Positions 34,643 to 46,796 of a stretch of DNA of 64,000 nucleotides are shown in pieces. A program made the position numbers and the translations under genes. Source of the stretch: Mycobacterium sp. GA-1199. GTDB taxonomy: Bacteria > Actinomycetota > Actinomycetes > Mycobacteriales > Mycobacteriaceae. Under the pieces are notes generated by a model. It was given only the letters and a program-made list of their open reading frames with translations, did not search any database and was not told the origin of the DNA. The stretch is from the NCBI RefSeq assembly GCF_001500045.1, contig NZ_LQIX01000034.1, positions 62,001 to 126,000 of the forward strand. Reading direction: 5' to 3'. The first letter of the stretch is position 1, and each line of letters begins with the position of its first letter.

Positions 34643-35422
34643 ATGACCCAGACTGATGCGGCGTTGGCCGCCGAAGTGGCCGCCGAGGCGGGCGAGATGC
34701 TGCTGAAGGTCCGCGAAGAAGTGGGTTTCTACGACCCGTACGGCCTCGGCGACACCGGCGACAAGCTGGCCAACCGGCTGATCCTCGATCGGCTTGGGGC
34801 CGCGCGGCCCGAGGACAAGGTGCTTTCCGAAGAGGCGGTCGACGATCTGTCGCGCGTCGGTGCCGATCGGGTGTGGATCGTCGACCCGGTTGACGGCACC
34901 CACGAGTACTCCATGCCGCGACGCACGGACTGGGCGGTGCACATCGCGCTGTGGCGACGCGACGGCGGCCCGAACGGGCGCATCACCGACGCCGCAGTCG
35001 CGCTACCGGCTCGCAACGAGGTCTACCGCACCGACACCGTCACCCCGCCGCCACCGCGCGCCGACGGCCCCATCCTGATCACGGCGAGTGCCAACCGGCC
35101 GCCGCCGGTGCTGTGGTGGCTGCGCGATCGGTTGGACATTCAGCTGGTGCGGATCGGGTCCGCGGGTGCCAAGGCGATGGCGGTGGTGCGCGGTGACGTC
35201 GACGCCTATCTGCACGCCGGAGGCCAGTGGGAGTGGGATTCGGCTGCGCCGGCCGGAGTGGTGCAGGCCGCGGGTCTGCACGCGTCGCGCATCGACGGCT
35301 CGGAGCTGGTCTACAACCGGCGCGACCCCTACCTGCCCGACCTGCTGATGTGCCGATCGGAGCTGGCCGAGGTGCTGCTCAAGGAGATCCTGTCGGCGTA
35401 TCGGAGCCGCTGGAGGGACTGA
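34643..35422 (+). CDS. cysQ: CysQ, 3'(2'),5'-bisphosphate nucleotidase / inositol-phosphatase family
   Basis: A Li-sensitive Mg-dependent phosphatase of the inositol monophosphatase superfamily. In mycobacteria CysQ hydrolyses 3'-phosphoadenosine 5'-phosphate and so controls sulfate assimilation. The 259-residue protein has VLSEEAVDD (metal Glu), WIVDPVDGTHEYS (DPxDGT, metal Asp pair) and a C-terminal GGQWEWDSAAP (WDxAA). It starts four bases after the SCO1664-family gene and ends shortly before mshC. Confidence 0.93.
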   Translation: MTQTDAALAAEVAAEAGEMLLKVREEVGFYDPYGLGDTGDKLANRLILDRLGAARPEDKVLSEEAVDDLSRVGADRVWIVDPVDGTHEYSMPRRTDWAVHIALWRRDGGPNGRITDAAVALPARNEVYRTDTVTPPPPRADGPILITASANRPPPVLWWLRDRLDIQLVRIGSAGAKAMAVVRGDVDAYLHAGGQWEWDSAAPAGVVQAAGLHASRIDGSELVYNRRDPYLPDLLMCRSELAEVLLKEILSAYRSRWRD

Positions 35423-35479
35423 GCGGGAATGAAATGGCCGCCCGCGATGTCGGTGACATCGATGCCTAGAGTCGAGACC

Positions 35480-36718
35480 ATGAATTCGTGGCCGGCCCCC
35501 GTCGTCCCGGCGCTGCCGGGCCGGGGACCGCAGCTGCGTCTCTATGACAGCGCCGACCGGCAGGTCCGTCCCGTCAGTGCGGGCGAAACGGCCACGATGT
35601 ACGTCTGCGGCATCACGCCCTACGACGCGACCCACCTCGGCCACGCCGCCACCTATCTCGCGTTCGACCTCGTGCACCGCATCTGGCTGGACGCTGGGCA
35701 TCGGGTCCACTACGTGCAGAACATCACCGACGTCGACGACCCGCTGTTCGAACGCGCGGAGCGCGACGGAATCGACTGGCGCGATCTCGCGGACCGCGAG
35801 ACCCGGCTGTTCTGCGAGGACATGGCCGCGCTGAGGGTGCTGCCGCCGCACGACTACGTCGCCGCCACCGAAACCATCGCCGAGGTCATCGAGGTGGTGG
35901 AAAAGCTGCTGGCGTCGGGTGCCGCGTACGTCGTCGACGACGCCGAGTATCCCGACGTGTACTTCCGCGCCGACGCCACCGCGCAGTTCGGCTACGAGTC
36001 CGGCTACGACCGCGACACCATGGCTCGGTTGTTCGCCGAACGCGGCGGGGACCCGGAGCGGCCGGGTAAGGGCGATGAACTCGACGCGCTGCTGTGGCGG
36101 GCGCAGCGGCCCGGGGAGCCGAGTTGGCCGTCGCCGTTCGGGCCGGGACGGCCCGGATGGCACGTCGAATGTGCGGCCATCGCCCTGAGCCGCATCGGCA
36201 CCGACCTCGACATCCAGGGCGGCGGCAGCGACCTGATCTTCCCGCACCACGAGTTCTCCGCCGCCCACGCCGAATCCGTCACCGGCGAGCGCAGATTCGC
36301 TCGCCACTACGTACATGCCGGCATGATCGGCTGGGACGGCCACAAGATGAGCAAGAGCCGCGGGAACCTGGTGCTGGTCTCGCGGCTGCGTTCCCAAGGC
36401 GTCGACCCCGCGGCGATCCGACTCGGCCTGTTCGCCGGTCACTACCGCGCCGACCGGTACTGGAGTGACGCCCTGCTCGCCGAGGCGGTCGAGCGGCTGG
36501 CTCGGTGGCGTGCGGCGGTCGCGCTGCCCGGTGCGCCGGACGCGACCGACGTCGTGGAACGGGTTCGCCGGTACCTCGCCGACGATCTCGACACCCCCAA
36601 AGCGCTTGCCGCGCTGGATGGTTGGACCACCGACGCGCTGACCTACGGCGGCCACGACCCCGAGGCGGGGCACACGGTGGCGGCCGCCGTCGACGCCTTG
36701 CTGGGTATTCGGCTGTAG
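35480..36718 (+). CDS. mshC: MshC, mycothiol cysteine ligase
   Basis: ATP-dependent ligase joining L-cysteine to GlcN-Ins in mycothiol synthesis, the main thiol of actinobacteria. It evolved from cysteinyl-tRNA synthetase, and the 412-residue length is that of MshC (the synthetase is longer). Zn/ATP motifs: MYVCGITPYDATHLGHA with the HIGH-like sequence, WHVECAAIAL, FPHHEFSAAHAES, and GHKMSKSRGNLV (KMSKS). I use the ATG at 35480 (MNSWPAPVVPALPG). It follows cysQ, which links sulfur assimilation to thiol synthesis. Confidence 0.96.
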   Translation: MNSWPAPVVPALPGRGPQLRLYDSADRQVRPVSAGETATMYVCGITPYDATHLGHAATYLAFDLVHRIWLDAGHRVHYVQNITDVDDPLFERAERDGIDWRDLADRETRLFCEDMAALRVLPPHDYVAATETIAEVIEVVEKLLASGAAYVVDDAEYPDVYFRADATAQFGYESGYDRDTMARLFAERGGDPERPGKGDELDALLWRAQRPGEPSWPSPFGPGRPGWHVECAAIALSRIGTDLDIQGGGSDLIFPHHEFSAAHAESVTGERRFARHYVHAGMIGWDGHKMSKSRGNLVLVSRLRSQGVDPAAIRLGLFAGHYRADRYWSDALLAEAVERLARWRAAVALPGAPDATDVVERVRRYLADDLDTPKALAALDGWTTDALTYGGHDPEAGHTVAAAVDALLGIRL

Positions 36719-36759
36719 AACCTATCCGTGGTCTCCCCGAGCGGGGTACGTTGTCGCCC

Positions 36760-37638
36760 ATGGCTTCTGTGAACGGCAAAGTCGTCCTGATCACCGGCGG
36801 GGCGAACGGTATCGGCGAAGAGGTGGCGCGCCGCCTGCACGACAAGGGCGCGAAGTTGGTGCTGACCGACCTGGACGGGGACCGGCTGGAGCAGGTAGCT
36901 GCGAGGTTGGGCAACGAGGGCGTGGTCACCGCGGTCGCCGACGTGCGGGATCTGGCCGCGATGGAATCGGCCGTCGCCAAGGGTGTTGAGCGGTTCGGCG
37001 GCATCGACGTCGTGATGGCCAACGCGGGCATCGCGACCTACGGGTCGGTGCTGCAGGTCGACCCGGAAGCGTTCCAGACGCTGATGGACGTCAACGTCGT
37101 CGGCGTGTTCCACACCGTGCGGGCAGCGCTTCCGTCGGTGATCGACCGTCGCGGCTACGTCCTGATCGTGGCCTCGGCCGCCGCCTACGCGGCATCGGCA
37201 GGCATGGCACCGTACGACGCGTCCAAGGCCGCGGTCGAGCATTTCGCCAACGCGCTGCGCCTGGAGGTGGCCCACCACGGCGTCGACGTCGGATCAGCGC
37301 ACATGCTCTGGATCGACACCCCTCTGGTGCAGGAGAGCCGGTCCGACCTGCCCAGCGCTCGCGCCATGCTCGACACCCTGCCCGGACCGCTGGGTAAGAC
37401 CACATCGGTGCGCGAGTGCGGAGAGCTGTTCGTCCAGGGCATCGAACAGCGCAAACGCCAGATCAACTGTCCCCGCTTCGTCGGCCTGATGCGCTGGCTC
37501 AAGCCGGTCCTGGCGTCGCGGCTGGGGGAGCGGGCCTCACTCAAGTCGGTACCGGATCTGCTGCCGAAGATGGACGCCGAGGTCGCCGCGCTGGGCCGGT
37601 CGATGAGCGCACGCACCGAAGCGCTGGAAAAGCGCTGA
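36760..37638 (+). CDS. Short-chain dehydrogenase/reductase
   Basis: A 292-residue classical SDR oxidoreductase. The cofactor loop is LITGGANGIGEEVA and VLTDLDGDRL (Asp after beta-2 favours NAD), NAG is in VMANAGIATYG, the catalytic Ser in LIVASAAAYAAS and the Tyr-Lys pair in PYDASKAAVEHFANAL. The C-terminal helical extension is usual for lipid- or steroid-related SDRs in mycobacteria. The substrate is unknown. The gene corresponds in position to Rv2129c beside mshC. Confidence 0.9.
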   Translation: MASVNGKVVLITGGANGIGEEVARRLHDKGAKLVLTDLDGDRLEQVAARLGNEGVVTAVADVRDLAAMESAVAKGVERFGGIDVVMANAGIATYGSVLQVDPEAFQTLMDVNVVGVFHTVRAALPSVIDRRGYVLIVASAAAYAASAGMAPYDASKAAVEHFANALRLEVAHHGVDVGSAHMLWIDTPLVQESRSDLPSARAMLDTLPGPLGKTTSVRECGELFVQGIEQRKRQINCPRFVGLMRWLKPVLASRLGERASLKSVPDLLPKMDAEVAALGRSMSARTEALEKR

Positions 37639-37641
37639 GCC

Positions 37642-38532
37642 CTAACCCCTGAAGCCGGGGCCGCGGCGGCGCAGGTAGCGCTCGAACTCGGCGGCCAGCG
37701 CGTCGCCGTCGATCTTGCCGAGCGCCTCGGTCATGTCGACCTCGGCATCGCCGCGTTCCTCCAGCGACTGCACGTACTCGGCGATCTCGTCGTCCTCGGC
37801 GGTCATCTCCGAAACCGCCTGCTCCCACTCCTCGGCAGCGGTCGGCAGGTCGGCCAGCGGCACCTCGATGTCGAGCACATCCTCGACGCGACGCAGCAGG
37901 GCGACCGTCGCCTTTGGGTTCGGCGGCTGGGAAACGTAATGGGGCACCGCCGCCCAGAACGTCACCGCGGGGATGCCGGCCTGCACGCACGCGTCCTGGA
38001 ACACGCCGGCGATGCCGGTCGGGCCTTCGTACCGCGTCTCCTCCAACCCGAACACCGCGGCGGAATCCGACGAGTAGGCCGCACCCGACACCGGCACCGG
38101 CCGGGTGTGGGGCGTATCGGCCAGGAGTGCACCGAGGATGACGACGGTCTGCACGTTGAGCTTGTCGGCGATCGCCAGCAACTCCGAGCAGAACGTGCGC
38201 CAGCGCATGTTGGGCTCGACGCCGTGCATCAGCACGATGTCACGGTCAGAACCCGGCGGACGGCAGTGCGAGATCCGCATCGACGGCCACACCAGTTCCC
38301 GCGTGACCCCCTCGACCTGCCTGATCACCGGCCGGTTCACCTGGTAGTCGTAATAAGCCTCGTCGTCGATCTCGACGATCGTCTCGGCTTCCCAGATCGC
38401 GTCGAGGTGCGCCACCGCATCGCTGGCCGCATCGCCGGCGTCGTTCCAGCCTTCGAACGCCGCGACGACGATCGTGTCGTTGAGTTCGGGCAGGTCGGGC
38501 GGTCTCAAACCGCTCGCATCCGACAAGGTCAC
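37642..38532 (-). CDS. PAC2 (proteasome assembly chaperone 2) family protein
   Basis: A 296-residue PAC2-family protein (VVAAFEGWNDAGDAASDAVAHL, IDDEAYYDYQVNRPV, DIVLMHGVEPNMRWRTFCSELL, and the C-terminal GDALAAEFERYLRRRGPGF). The family fold resembles archaeal proteasome assembly chaperones; the bacterial role is not established, though this organism does have a proteasome (mpa is in the window). I use GTG 38532; the frame stays open to 38784 but that extension looks non-coding. It is convergent with the SDR gene, three bases away. Confidence 0.86.
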   Translation of the reverse strand: MTLSDASGLRPPDLPELNDTIVVAAFEGWNDAGDAASDAVAHLDAIWEAETIVEIDDEAYYDYQVNRPVIRQVEGVTRELVWPSMRISHCRPPGSDRDIVLMHGVEPNMRWRTFCSELLAIADKLNVQTVVILGALLADTPHTRPVPVSGAAYSSDSAAVFGLEETRYEGPTGIAGVFQDACVQAGIPAVTFWAAVPHYVSQPPNPKATVALLRRVEDVLDIEVPLADLPTAAEEWEQAVSEMTAEDDEIAEYVQSLEERGDAEVDMTEALGKIDGDALAAEFERYLRRRGPGFRG

Positions 38533-38846
38533 AACGCCAGCGTAAGCCCTTCTGAGCGGGTAGGAGCGCCATCGCCACACGTGCTGACTTGATTCGCCGA
38601 CTACCCTGGATTCGTGGCTGGTGGAAAGGATCGCGCCGATACCACCGATTTGCGCGGCACCCTGCTGATCGGTGGCAGCGCGATGTGCCCCCGGCTTCCC
38701 GCCGGAACGAAATACGCTCGGCGGCAATCTGGTTGACCAAGGTGTCGACGACAGTGCCGACCAGATCCGCCAACCCTCGCTCAAGGGTGCGGGTCGGCCC
38801 GATCGCCGCGTCGAGGCGGGCGTCCGAAAATCGGTTGGATGACAAC
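38533..38846. other. 314-base gap between PAC2 and metH promoter; no gene recognised
   Basis: This divergent intergenic stretch separates the PAC2 gene and metH. Open frames are present on both strands, as expected at this GC content, but none has a convincing start, RBS or domain. A 40-codon frame beginning GTG 38614 has no support. No repeat or transposon remnant is obvious. It must contain the PAC2 promoter and upstream part of the metH promoter. Confidence 0.6.
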
Positions 38847-38847
38847 G

Positions 38848-38858
38848 TAGACTTTCCC
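38848..38858 (+). promoter_or_regulatory. metH: Probable metH -10 element
   Basis: TAGACT (38848-38853) fits the mycobacterial -10 consensus TANNNT and is placed so that transcription would start around 38859-38861, exactly where the 5' strand of the riboswitch pseudoknot begins. No good -35 is seen at the usual distance, which is common for mycobacterial promoters. Confidence 0.45.
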
Positions 38859-38944
38859 TGTCGAGAGGCGTTGCAACGGATTCCGGTCTTCACCGCTATC
38901 CGCCACGCTCGGCAGACTCAAGGACGCCTTCCTCAGGGAAGGAG
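38859..38944 (+). ncRNA. S-adenosylhomocysteine (SAH) riboswitch in the metH leader
   Basis: The metH leader matches the SAH riboswitch in order and sequence. The 5' strand TGTCGAG (38859-38865) pairs with CTCGGCA (38908-38914) as the pseudoknot; P1 is AGGCGT (38866-38871) with ACGCCT (38924-38929); the conserved core reads GCGTTGCAAC (38868-38877) and GCCACGCTCG (38902-38911); P2 is CGGAT (38877-38881) with ATCCG (38898-38902), capped by CGGT/ACCG. SAH riboswitches are known in front of metH and ahcY in proteobacteria and some actinobacteria. Immediately downstream, CCTTCC (38927-38932) can instead pair with GGAAGG (38937-38942) and hide the Shine-Dalgarno, so P1 formation on SAH binding would expose it: an ON switch. 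Confidence 0.88.
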
Positions 38945-38949
38945 CTCGC

Positions 38950-42699
<3,750 letters not shown>

Positions 42700-43395
42700 A
42701 TGGGGGAGGCGCTGCGCGCGGTTCTCTTCGACATGGACGGCACCCTGGTCGATTCGGAGAAACTGTGGGACGTCTCGCTGGCGGCGCTGTACGCCGAACT
42801 CGGCGGCGAACTGACCCCCCAGGTGCGTGAAGCGCTGGTCGGCGGCTCGGCCGAAGACACGATCAGGACCGTGTACACCGATCTCGGTCTCGAGCAGGAT
42901 CCGCGCGCCATGGCCGAATCGAGCCGATGGTTGCACGACTACACCGCGGAGTTGTTCGAGGACGGGCTGCCGTGGTGTGCCGGTGCGGAAGAATTGCTCG
43001 AAGAGCTTGCGGCGGAAGAAGTTCCGATGGCTCTGGTCACCAACACGCTGCGTGCCTTGACCGATAGGGCGCTGAACAGCATTGGTACGCATTACTTTTC
43101 GGCGACGGTCTGCGCTGACGAGGTGGCCCGTGGCAAACCCGCACCCGACGTGTACGAGCGCGCGGCGGCACTGCTGGGCTTCGATCCGATCGCGTGTCTG
43201 GCGGTCGAAGACTCCGTCACCGGCTCGGCGGCCGCCGAGCGTGCCGGATGCCCGGTGCTGGTGGTACCCAACGACGTAGCCGTTCCCGCCGGGCCACGCC
43301 GACGCCAGGTTTCCTCACTCGCCGGGTTGCGCGCCGAGGACCTTCGCCGGGTCCATTCCGAACTGGTGACGAGGCCAGGAGAACGCACCGCCTGA
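42700..43395 (+). CDS. HAD-family phosphatase
   Basis: A 231-residue haloacid dehalogenase-like hydrolase of the beta-phosphoglucomutase/phosphatase type. Motif I is VLFDMDGTLVDSE, with the alpha-helical cap that follows (residues about 18-85); motif II is in ALVTNT, and motifs III/IV in GKPAPDVY and CLAVEDSVTG. The substrate is unknown. The ATG directly follows the metH stop codon with no gap, so it is translated with metH and would share riboswitch control at the transcript level. Confidence 0.92.
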   Translation: MGEALRAVLFDMDGTLVDSEKLWDVSLAALYAELGGELTPQVREALVGGSAEDTIRTVYTDLGLEQDPRAMAESSRWLHDYTAELFEDGLPWCAGAEELLEELAAEEVPMALVTNTLRALTDRALNSIGTHYFSATVCADEVARGKPAPDVYERAAALLGFDPIACLAVEDSVTGSAAAERAGCPVLVVPNDVAVPAGPRRRQVSSLAGLRAEDLRRVHSELVTRPGERTA

Positions 43396-43414
43396 CCACC
43401 GGTCTGTGATTGAA

Positions 43415-43430
43415 TGTGACGTCCATCACG
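43415..43430 (+). promoter_or_regulatory. Near-consensus Crp/cAMP-receptor site upstream of the sugar transporter
   Basis: TGTGACGTCCATCACG fits TGTGA-N6-TCAC(A/G): nine of ten consensus positions, and it matches the mycobacterial Crp (Rv3676-type) consensus, which tolerates G at the last position. It ends 22 bases before the transporter ATG, in a 57-base intergenic region. Function as activator or repressor depends on the transcription start, which is not visible. Confidence 0.6.
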
Positions 43431-43452
43431 CGATGCTGTGGAAAGGTCTCAC

Positions 43453-44910
43453 ATGACTCACGGACCCGCTGGTGACTCCTCGACAGGTGTGGATTACGAG
43501 GAATCCGAACACAGCGGTCGCGTCGTCCTCATTGCATCCGTGGCCGCGCTCGGCGGCTTGCTGTTCGGCTACGACAGCGCGGTCATCAACGGCGCGGTCG
43601 CGGCGGTCGAGGACCACTTCCAGACCACCAAGGCGGTGACGGGCGTCGCCGTTGCGGCCGCCCTGATCGGCGCCGCGATGGGCGCGGTGGTCGCCGGCCG
43701 GCTGGCCGACAAGATCGGCCGGCTGTCGGTGATGAAGATCGCCGCGCTGCTGTTCTTCATCAGCGCCTTCGGCACCGGCCTGGCGACCAACATCTGGATG
43801 TTCGGGCTCTTCCGTGTCGTGGGCGGTATCGGCGTCGGCGTGGCTTCGGTCATCGCACCGGCATACATCGCCGAGACCTCACCGCCCCGGATCCGGGGCA
43901 GGTTGGGTTCGCTGCAACAGCTGGCCATCGTCACCGGCATCTTCGTCTCGCTGGCAATCGATGCCCTCCTGGCCCACCTCGCCGGTGGGTCACGCGAGGA
44001 GCTCTGGCTGGGGATGCCCGCCTGGCGCTGGATGTTCCTCGTGATGGCGGTGCCCGCCGTGGTCTACGGCGTGCTGGCGTTCACGATTCCCGAATCGCCG
44101 CGTTATCTCGTTGCCACATACCGTATTCCGGAGGCCCGGCGAGTCCTGTCGAGGCTGTTGGGGGAGAAGAACCTCGAACTGACGATCACCCGCATCAAGG
44201 ATTCGCTGAAGTCGGAGACACCGCCGTCGTGGCGCGATCTGCGCAAGCCGACCGGAGGGCTTTATGCCATCGTCTGGGTCGGTGTGCTGCTGTCGGTGTT
44301 CCAGCAGTTCGTCGGCATCAACGTGATCTTCTACTACTCGAACGTGTTGTGGGAGGCCGTCGGCTTCGGGGAGGGCCAGGCGTTCCTGATCACCGTGATC
44401 ACGTCGGTCACCAATATCGTCACCACGCTGATCGCCATCGCGCTGATCGACAAGGTCGGCCGCAAGCCGTTGCTGTTGGTCGGGTCGACGGGCATGGCCA
44501 TCACGCTCGGCACGATGGCGATCCTCTTCGGCACGGCGCCGGTGGTCGACGGCCAGCCGAGCCTGGACGGAATCGCCGGCCCGATAGCGCTGGTGGCCGC
44601 GAACCTCTTCGTGGTGTCGTTCGGCATGTCGTGGGGTCCGGTGGTCTGGGTGCTGCTCGGTGAGATGTTCCCGAACCGCATCCGCGGCGCCGCGCTGGGC
44701 CTGGCCGCCGCAGCGCAGTGGATCGCCAACTGCGCGATCACGGCGTCGTTCCCCGCACTCGGTGACTTCTCGCTCGGCGTCGCCTACGGTTTCTACGCCA
44801 TCTGCGCGGTGCTGTCGTTCCTGTTCGTGTGGAAGTACATCGAAGAAACCAAGGGCAAGCACCTCGAAGACATGGGCAACGAGGCCGCACCGCAGCAGGA
44901 GAGCGTCTGA
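43453..44910 (+). CDS. MFS sugar porter (sugar:H+ symporter)
   Basis: A 485-residue major facilitator protein of the sugar-porter family, with 12 predicted helices. Family signatures are present: GGLLFGYDSAVINGA in helix 1, GRLADKIGRLSVMKI in the 2-3 loop, FRVVGGIGVGVAS, PESPRYLVAT in the central loop, QQFVGINVIFYYS in helix 7, and EETKGKHLEDM at the C-terminus (PETKG variant). It should import a hexose or related polyol. The ATG at 43453 has GGAAAGG six bases upstream; a GTG at 43438 is also in frame. Expression may be cAMP-responsive through the upstream site. Confidence 0.92.
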   Translation: MTHGPAGDSSTGVDYEESEHSGRVVLIASVAALGGLLFGYDSAVINGAVAAVEDHFQTTKAVTGVAVAAALIGAAMGAVVAGRLADKIGRLSVMKIAALLFFISAFGTGLATNIWMFGLFRVVGGIGVGVASVIAPAYIAETSPPRIRGRLGSLQQLAIVTGIFVSLAIDALLAHLAGGSREELWLGMPAWRWMFLVMAVPAVVYGVLAFTIPESPRYLVATYRIPEARRVLSRLLGEKNLELTITRIKDSLKSETPPSWRDLRKPTGGLYAIVWVGVLLSVFQQFVGINVIFYYSNVLWEAVGFGEGQAFLITVITSVTNIVTTLIAIALIDKVGRKPLLLVGSTGMAITLGTMAILFGTAPVVDGQPSLDGIAGPIALVAANLFVVSFGMSWGPVVWVLLGEMFPNRIRGAALGLAAAAQWIANCAITASFPALGDFSLGVAYGFYAICAVLSFLFVWKYIEETKGKHLEDMGNEAAPQQESV

Positions 44911-46466
44911 CCGGCATCGAGGAGTCGGTCGACGTACTCGTCGCCGGCTCCGCAGGGGCGCTGGCCGGAGCCTATACCGCTGCGCGGGAGGGACTTTCGG
45001 TCGCGATCGTGGAGGCCACCGACCGCTTCGGCGGTACGTTCGCCTACTCCGGGGGCGGGGGAATGTGGTATCCGTGCAACGCGGTGCTCGCCCGCGCCGG
45101 ATGCGACGACACGATTGAGGAGGCGCTGCGCTACTACCGCGAGGTCGTCGGCGACCGCACGCCCGCGGCTCTTCAGGAGACCTACGTCCGCGGCGGCGCG
45201 GCGCTGATCGACTACCTCGAACGCGACGAGCACTTCGCGTTCAAAATCCTGCCGTGGCCGGACTACTACAGTTCGGCGGCCGGGGCCCGCAACGACGGCA
45301 TGCGCCACATCGTTTCCAAGGCGGTACCCGACGAGCGTCTCGGTCGCTTCGCGGGTCTGGTCCGCGGGCCGCTGGACCATGAGCGCCTCGGGGCGCCGCA
45401 GCCCGATCTGCTCACCGGCGGGCGGGCGCTGGTCGGACGGTTCCTGTGGGCGATGGCCGACAACCCCGCCGTGACCGCCCATTTGTCGACCACCCTTGTC
45501 GAGTTGGTCCTCGAGGCCGGCCGCGTGGTCGGCGCGGTCGTCGACCACAACGGTGAGCGCCGCACGATCACGGCGCGGCGCGGGGTGCTTCTCGCCACGG
45601 GCGGTTTCGAGCAGAACGCCGACATGCGGGCCGAATTCGGCGTCCCCGGGTATGCCCGCGACACCATGGGCGCCCCGGCCAACACCGGAATGGCGCATCG
45701 GGCGGCGATCGCCATCGGGGCCGGCGTGGACCTGATGGACCAGGCCTGGTGGGCGCCGGGGCTGATCCATCCCGACGGCCGTGCGGCGTTCGCGTTGTGC
45801 TTCACCGGCGGTATCTTCGTCGACCGGTCCGGCCGCCGCTTCGCCAACGAGTCGGCGGCCTACGACCGGCTGGGCCGCGCGATCCTGGCGGCGATGCGCG
45901 ACGGCACGGTGGGGTCGCGGTACTGGATGGTCTACGACAGCCGAACCGGCGAGCAGCCGCCCGTGATGGCCACCAACGTGTCGTTCTCGCCGACGGAGCA
46001 GTACGTGTCGCAGGGGTTGTGGGTGCAGACCGACACGCTGGCGGGGCTTGCCGAGCAGATCGGTGTTCCGGCAACGCAATTGGAGAACACGGTGCGCCGG
46101 TTCAACGAGTTCGCGGCGCGCGGTGTCGACGAGGACTTCGGTCGCGGCGCCGAATCGTTCGACCGGGCCTTCACCGGTGGCTCGTCGCCGCTGGTGCCGA
46201 TCGACACCCCGCCCTACCGCGCGGCGGCGTTCGGTGTCTCCGATCTCGGCACCAAGGGCGGGCTGCGCACCGATGTCGACGCCCGCGTCCTGGATACCTC
46301 CGACCGGCCCATTCCGGGGCTGTACGCGGCAGGCAACACGATGGCGGCCGTGTCGGGAGAGACCTACCCCGGCGGCGGGAACCCGATCGGGGCGTCGCTG
46401 TTGTTCAGCCACCGCGCCGCGCTGCACATGGCGCGTACCTCAGGACGGTCGGGCAAACCGGCGTGA
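44907..46466 (+). CDS. FAD-dependent dehydrogenase of the fumarate reductase / 3-ketosteroid-dehydrogenase family
   Basis: A roughly 519-residue flavoprotein. It opens with the dinucleotide fold VDVLVAGSAGALAGAYTAAREGLSVAIVEATDRFGGTFAYSGGG (split motif residues within the first 45), has an internal FAD segment LLATGGFEQNADMR, and closes with VSGETYPGGGNPIGASLLFSHRAALHMA, typical of KstD-like dehydrogenases. A steroid or related ring substrate is plausible. The start is problematic: no ATG, GTG or TTG lies between the transporter stop and the FAD motif. CTG at 44907 overlaps the transporter stop as CTGA and has AGGAG five bases upstream; GTG 44829 would overlap by 82 bases. Confidence 0.85.
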   Translation: MTGIEESVDVLVAGSAGALAGAYTAAREGLSVAIVEATDRFGGTFAYSGGGGMWYPCNAVLARAGCDDTIEEALRYYREVVGDRTPAALQETYVRGGAALIDYLERDEHFAFKILPWPDYYSSAAGARNDGMRHIVSKAVPDERLGRFAGLVRGPLDHERLGAPQPDLLTGGRALVGRFLWAMADNPAVTAHLSTTLVELVLEAGRVVGAVVDHNGERRTITARRGVLLATGGFEQNADMRAEFGVPGYARDTMGAPANTGMAHRAAIAIGAGVDLMDQAWWAPGLIHPDGRAAFALCFTGGIFVDRSGRRFANESAAYDRLGRAILAAMRDGTVGSRYWMVYDSRTGEQPPVMATNVSFSPTEQYVSQGLWVQTDTLAGLAEQIGVPATQLENTVRRFNEFAARGVDEDFGRGAESFDRAFTGGSSPLVPIDTPPYRAAAFGVSDLGTKGGLRTDVDARVLDTSDRPIPGLYAAGNTMAAVSGETYPGGGNPIGASLLFSHRAALHMARTSGRSGKPA

Positions 46467-46482
46467 CCCGGCGGGTGCGAGC

Positions 46483-46764
46483 GTGACACAATCGCGTGCC
46501 GTGAAGACCTTCGACGCCCTGTTCGCTGAGCTCAGCGAACGCGCCCGGACCCGCCCCGCCGGTAGCGGCACCGTCGCAGCTCTGGACGGAGGCATCCACG
46601 GGATCGGCAAGAAGATCCTCGAGGAGGCCGGCGAGGTGTGGCTGGCGGCCGAACACGAAAGCGATGACGCCCTCGCCGAAGAGATCAGCCAGCTCCTGTA
46701 CTGGACACAGGTCTTGATGCTGGCGCGCGGCCTCACCCTCGACGACATCTACGGGAAGCTCTAA
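46483..46764 (+). CDS. hisE: HisE, phosphoribosyl-ATP pyrophosphatase
   Basis: HisE hydrolyses phosphoribosyl-ATP to phosphoribosyl-AMP, the second step of histidine synthesis. The 93-residue protein carries the MazG-like helices with KKILEEAGEVWLAAEHE and ALAEEISQLLYWTQVLM, whose Glu/Asp residues bind Mg. Length and N-terminus (VTQSRAVKTFDALF) match mycobacterial HisE when the GTG at 46483 is used. hisG follows 32 bases downstream. Confidence 0.96.
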   Translation: MTQSRAVKTFDALFAELSERARTRPAGSGTVAALDGGIHGIGKKILEEAGEVWLAAEHESDDALAEEISQLLYWTQVLMLARGLTLDDIYGKL

Positions 46765-46796
46765 TGTCTGCTCTTCGCCCGAGAGGCTCATCGCCG

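Noticed and set aside
38246..38893. Minus-strand open frame in the PAC2-metH gap, suggestive of a short coding remnant
   Set aside because: Its 3' half is a shadow of the PAC2 gene, no RBS or homologue is recognised, and it covers the riboswitch edge. Not enough evidence for a gene or pseudogene.
38854..38940. Outer helix TTCCCTG (38854-38860) with CAGGGAA (38934-38940) around the SAH riboswitch
   Set aside because: The pairing is perfect on paper, but the likely transcription start at about 38859 leaves most of the 5' strand out of the RNA, and the known riboswitch does not need it.
44793..46427. Antisense 544-residue open frame opposite the FAD dehydrogenase
   Set aside because: The sense strand has complete FAD motifs. 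The antisense has none.
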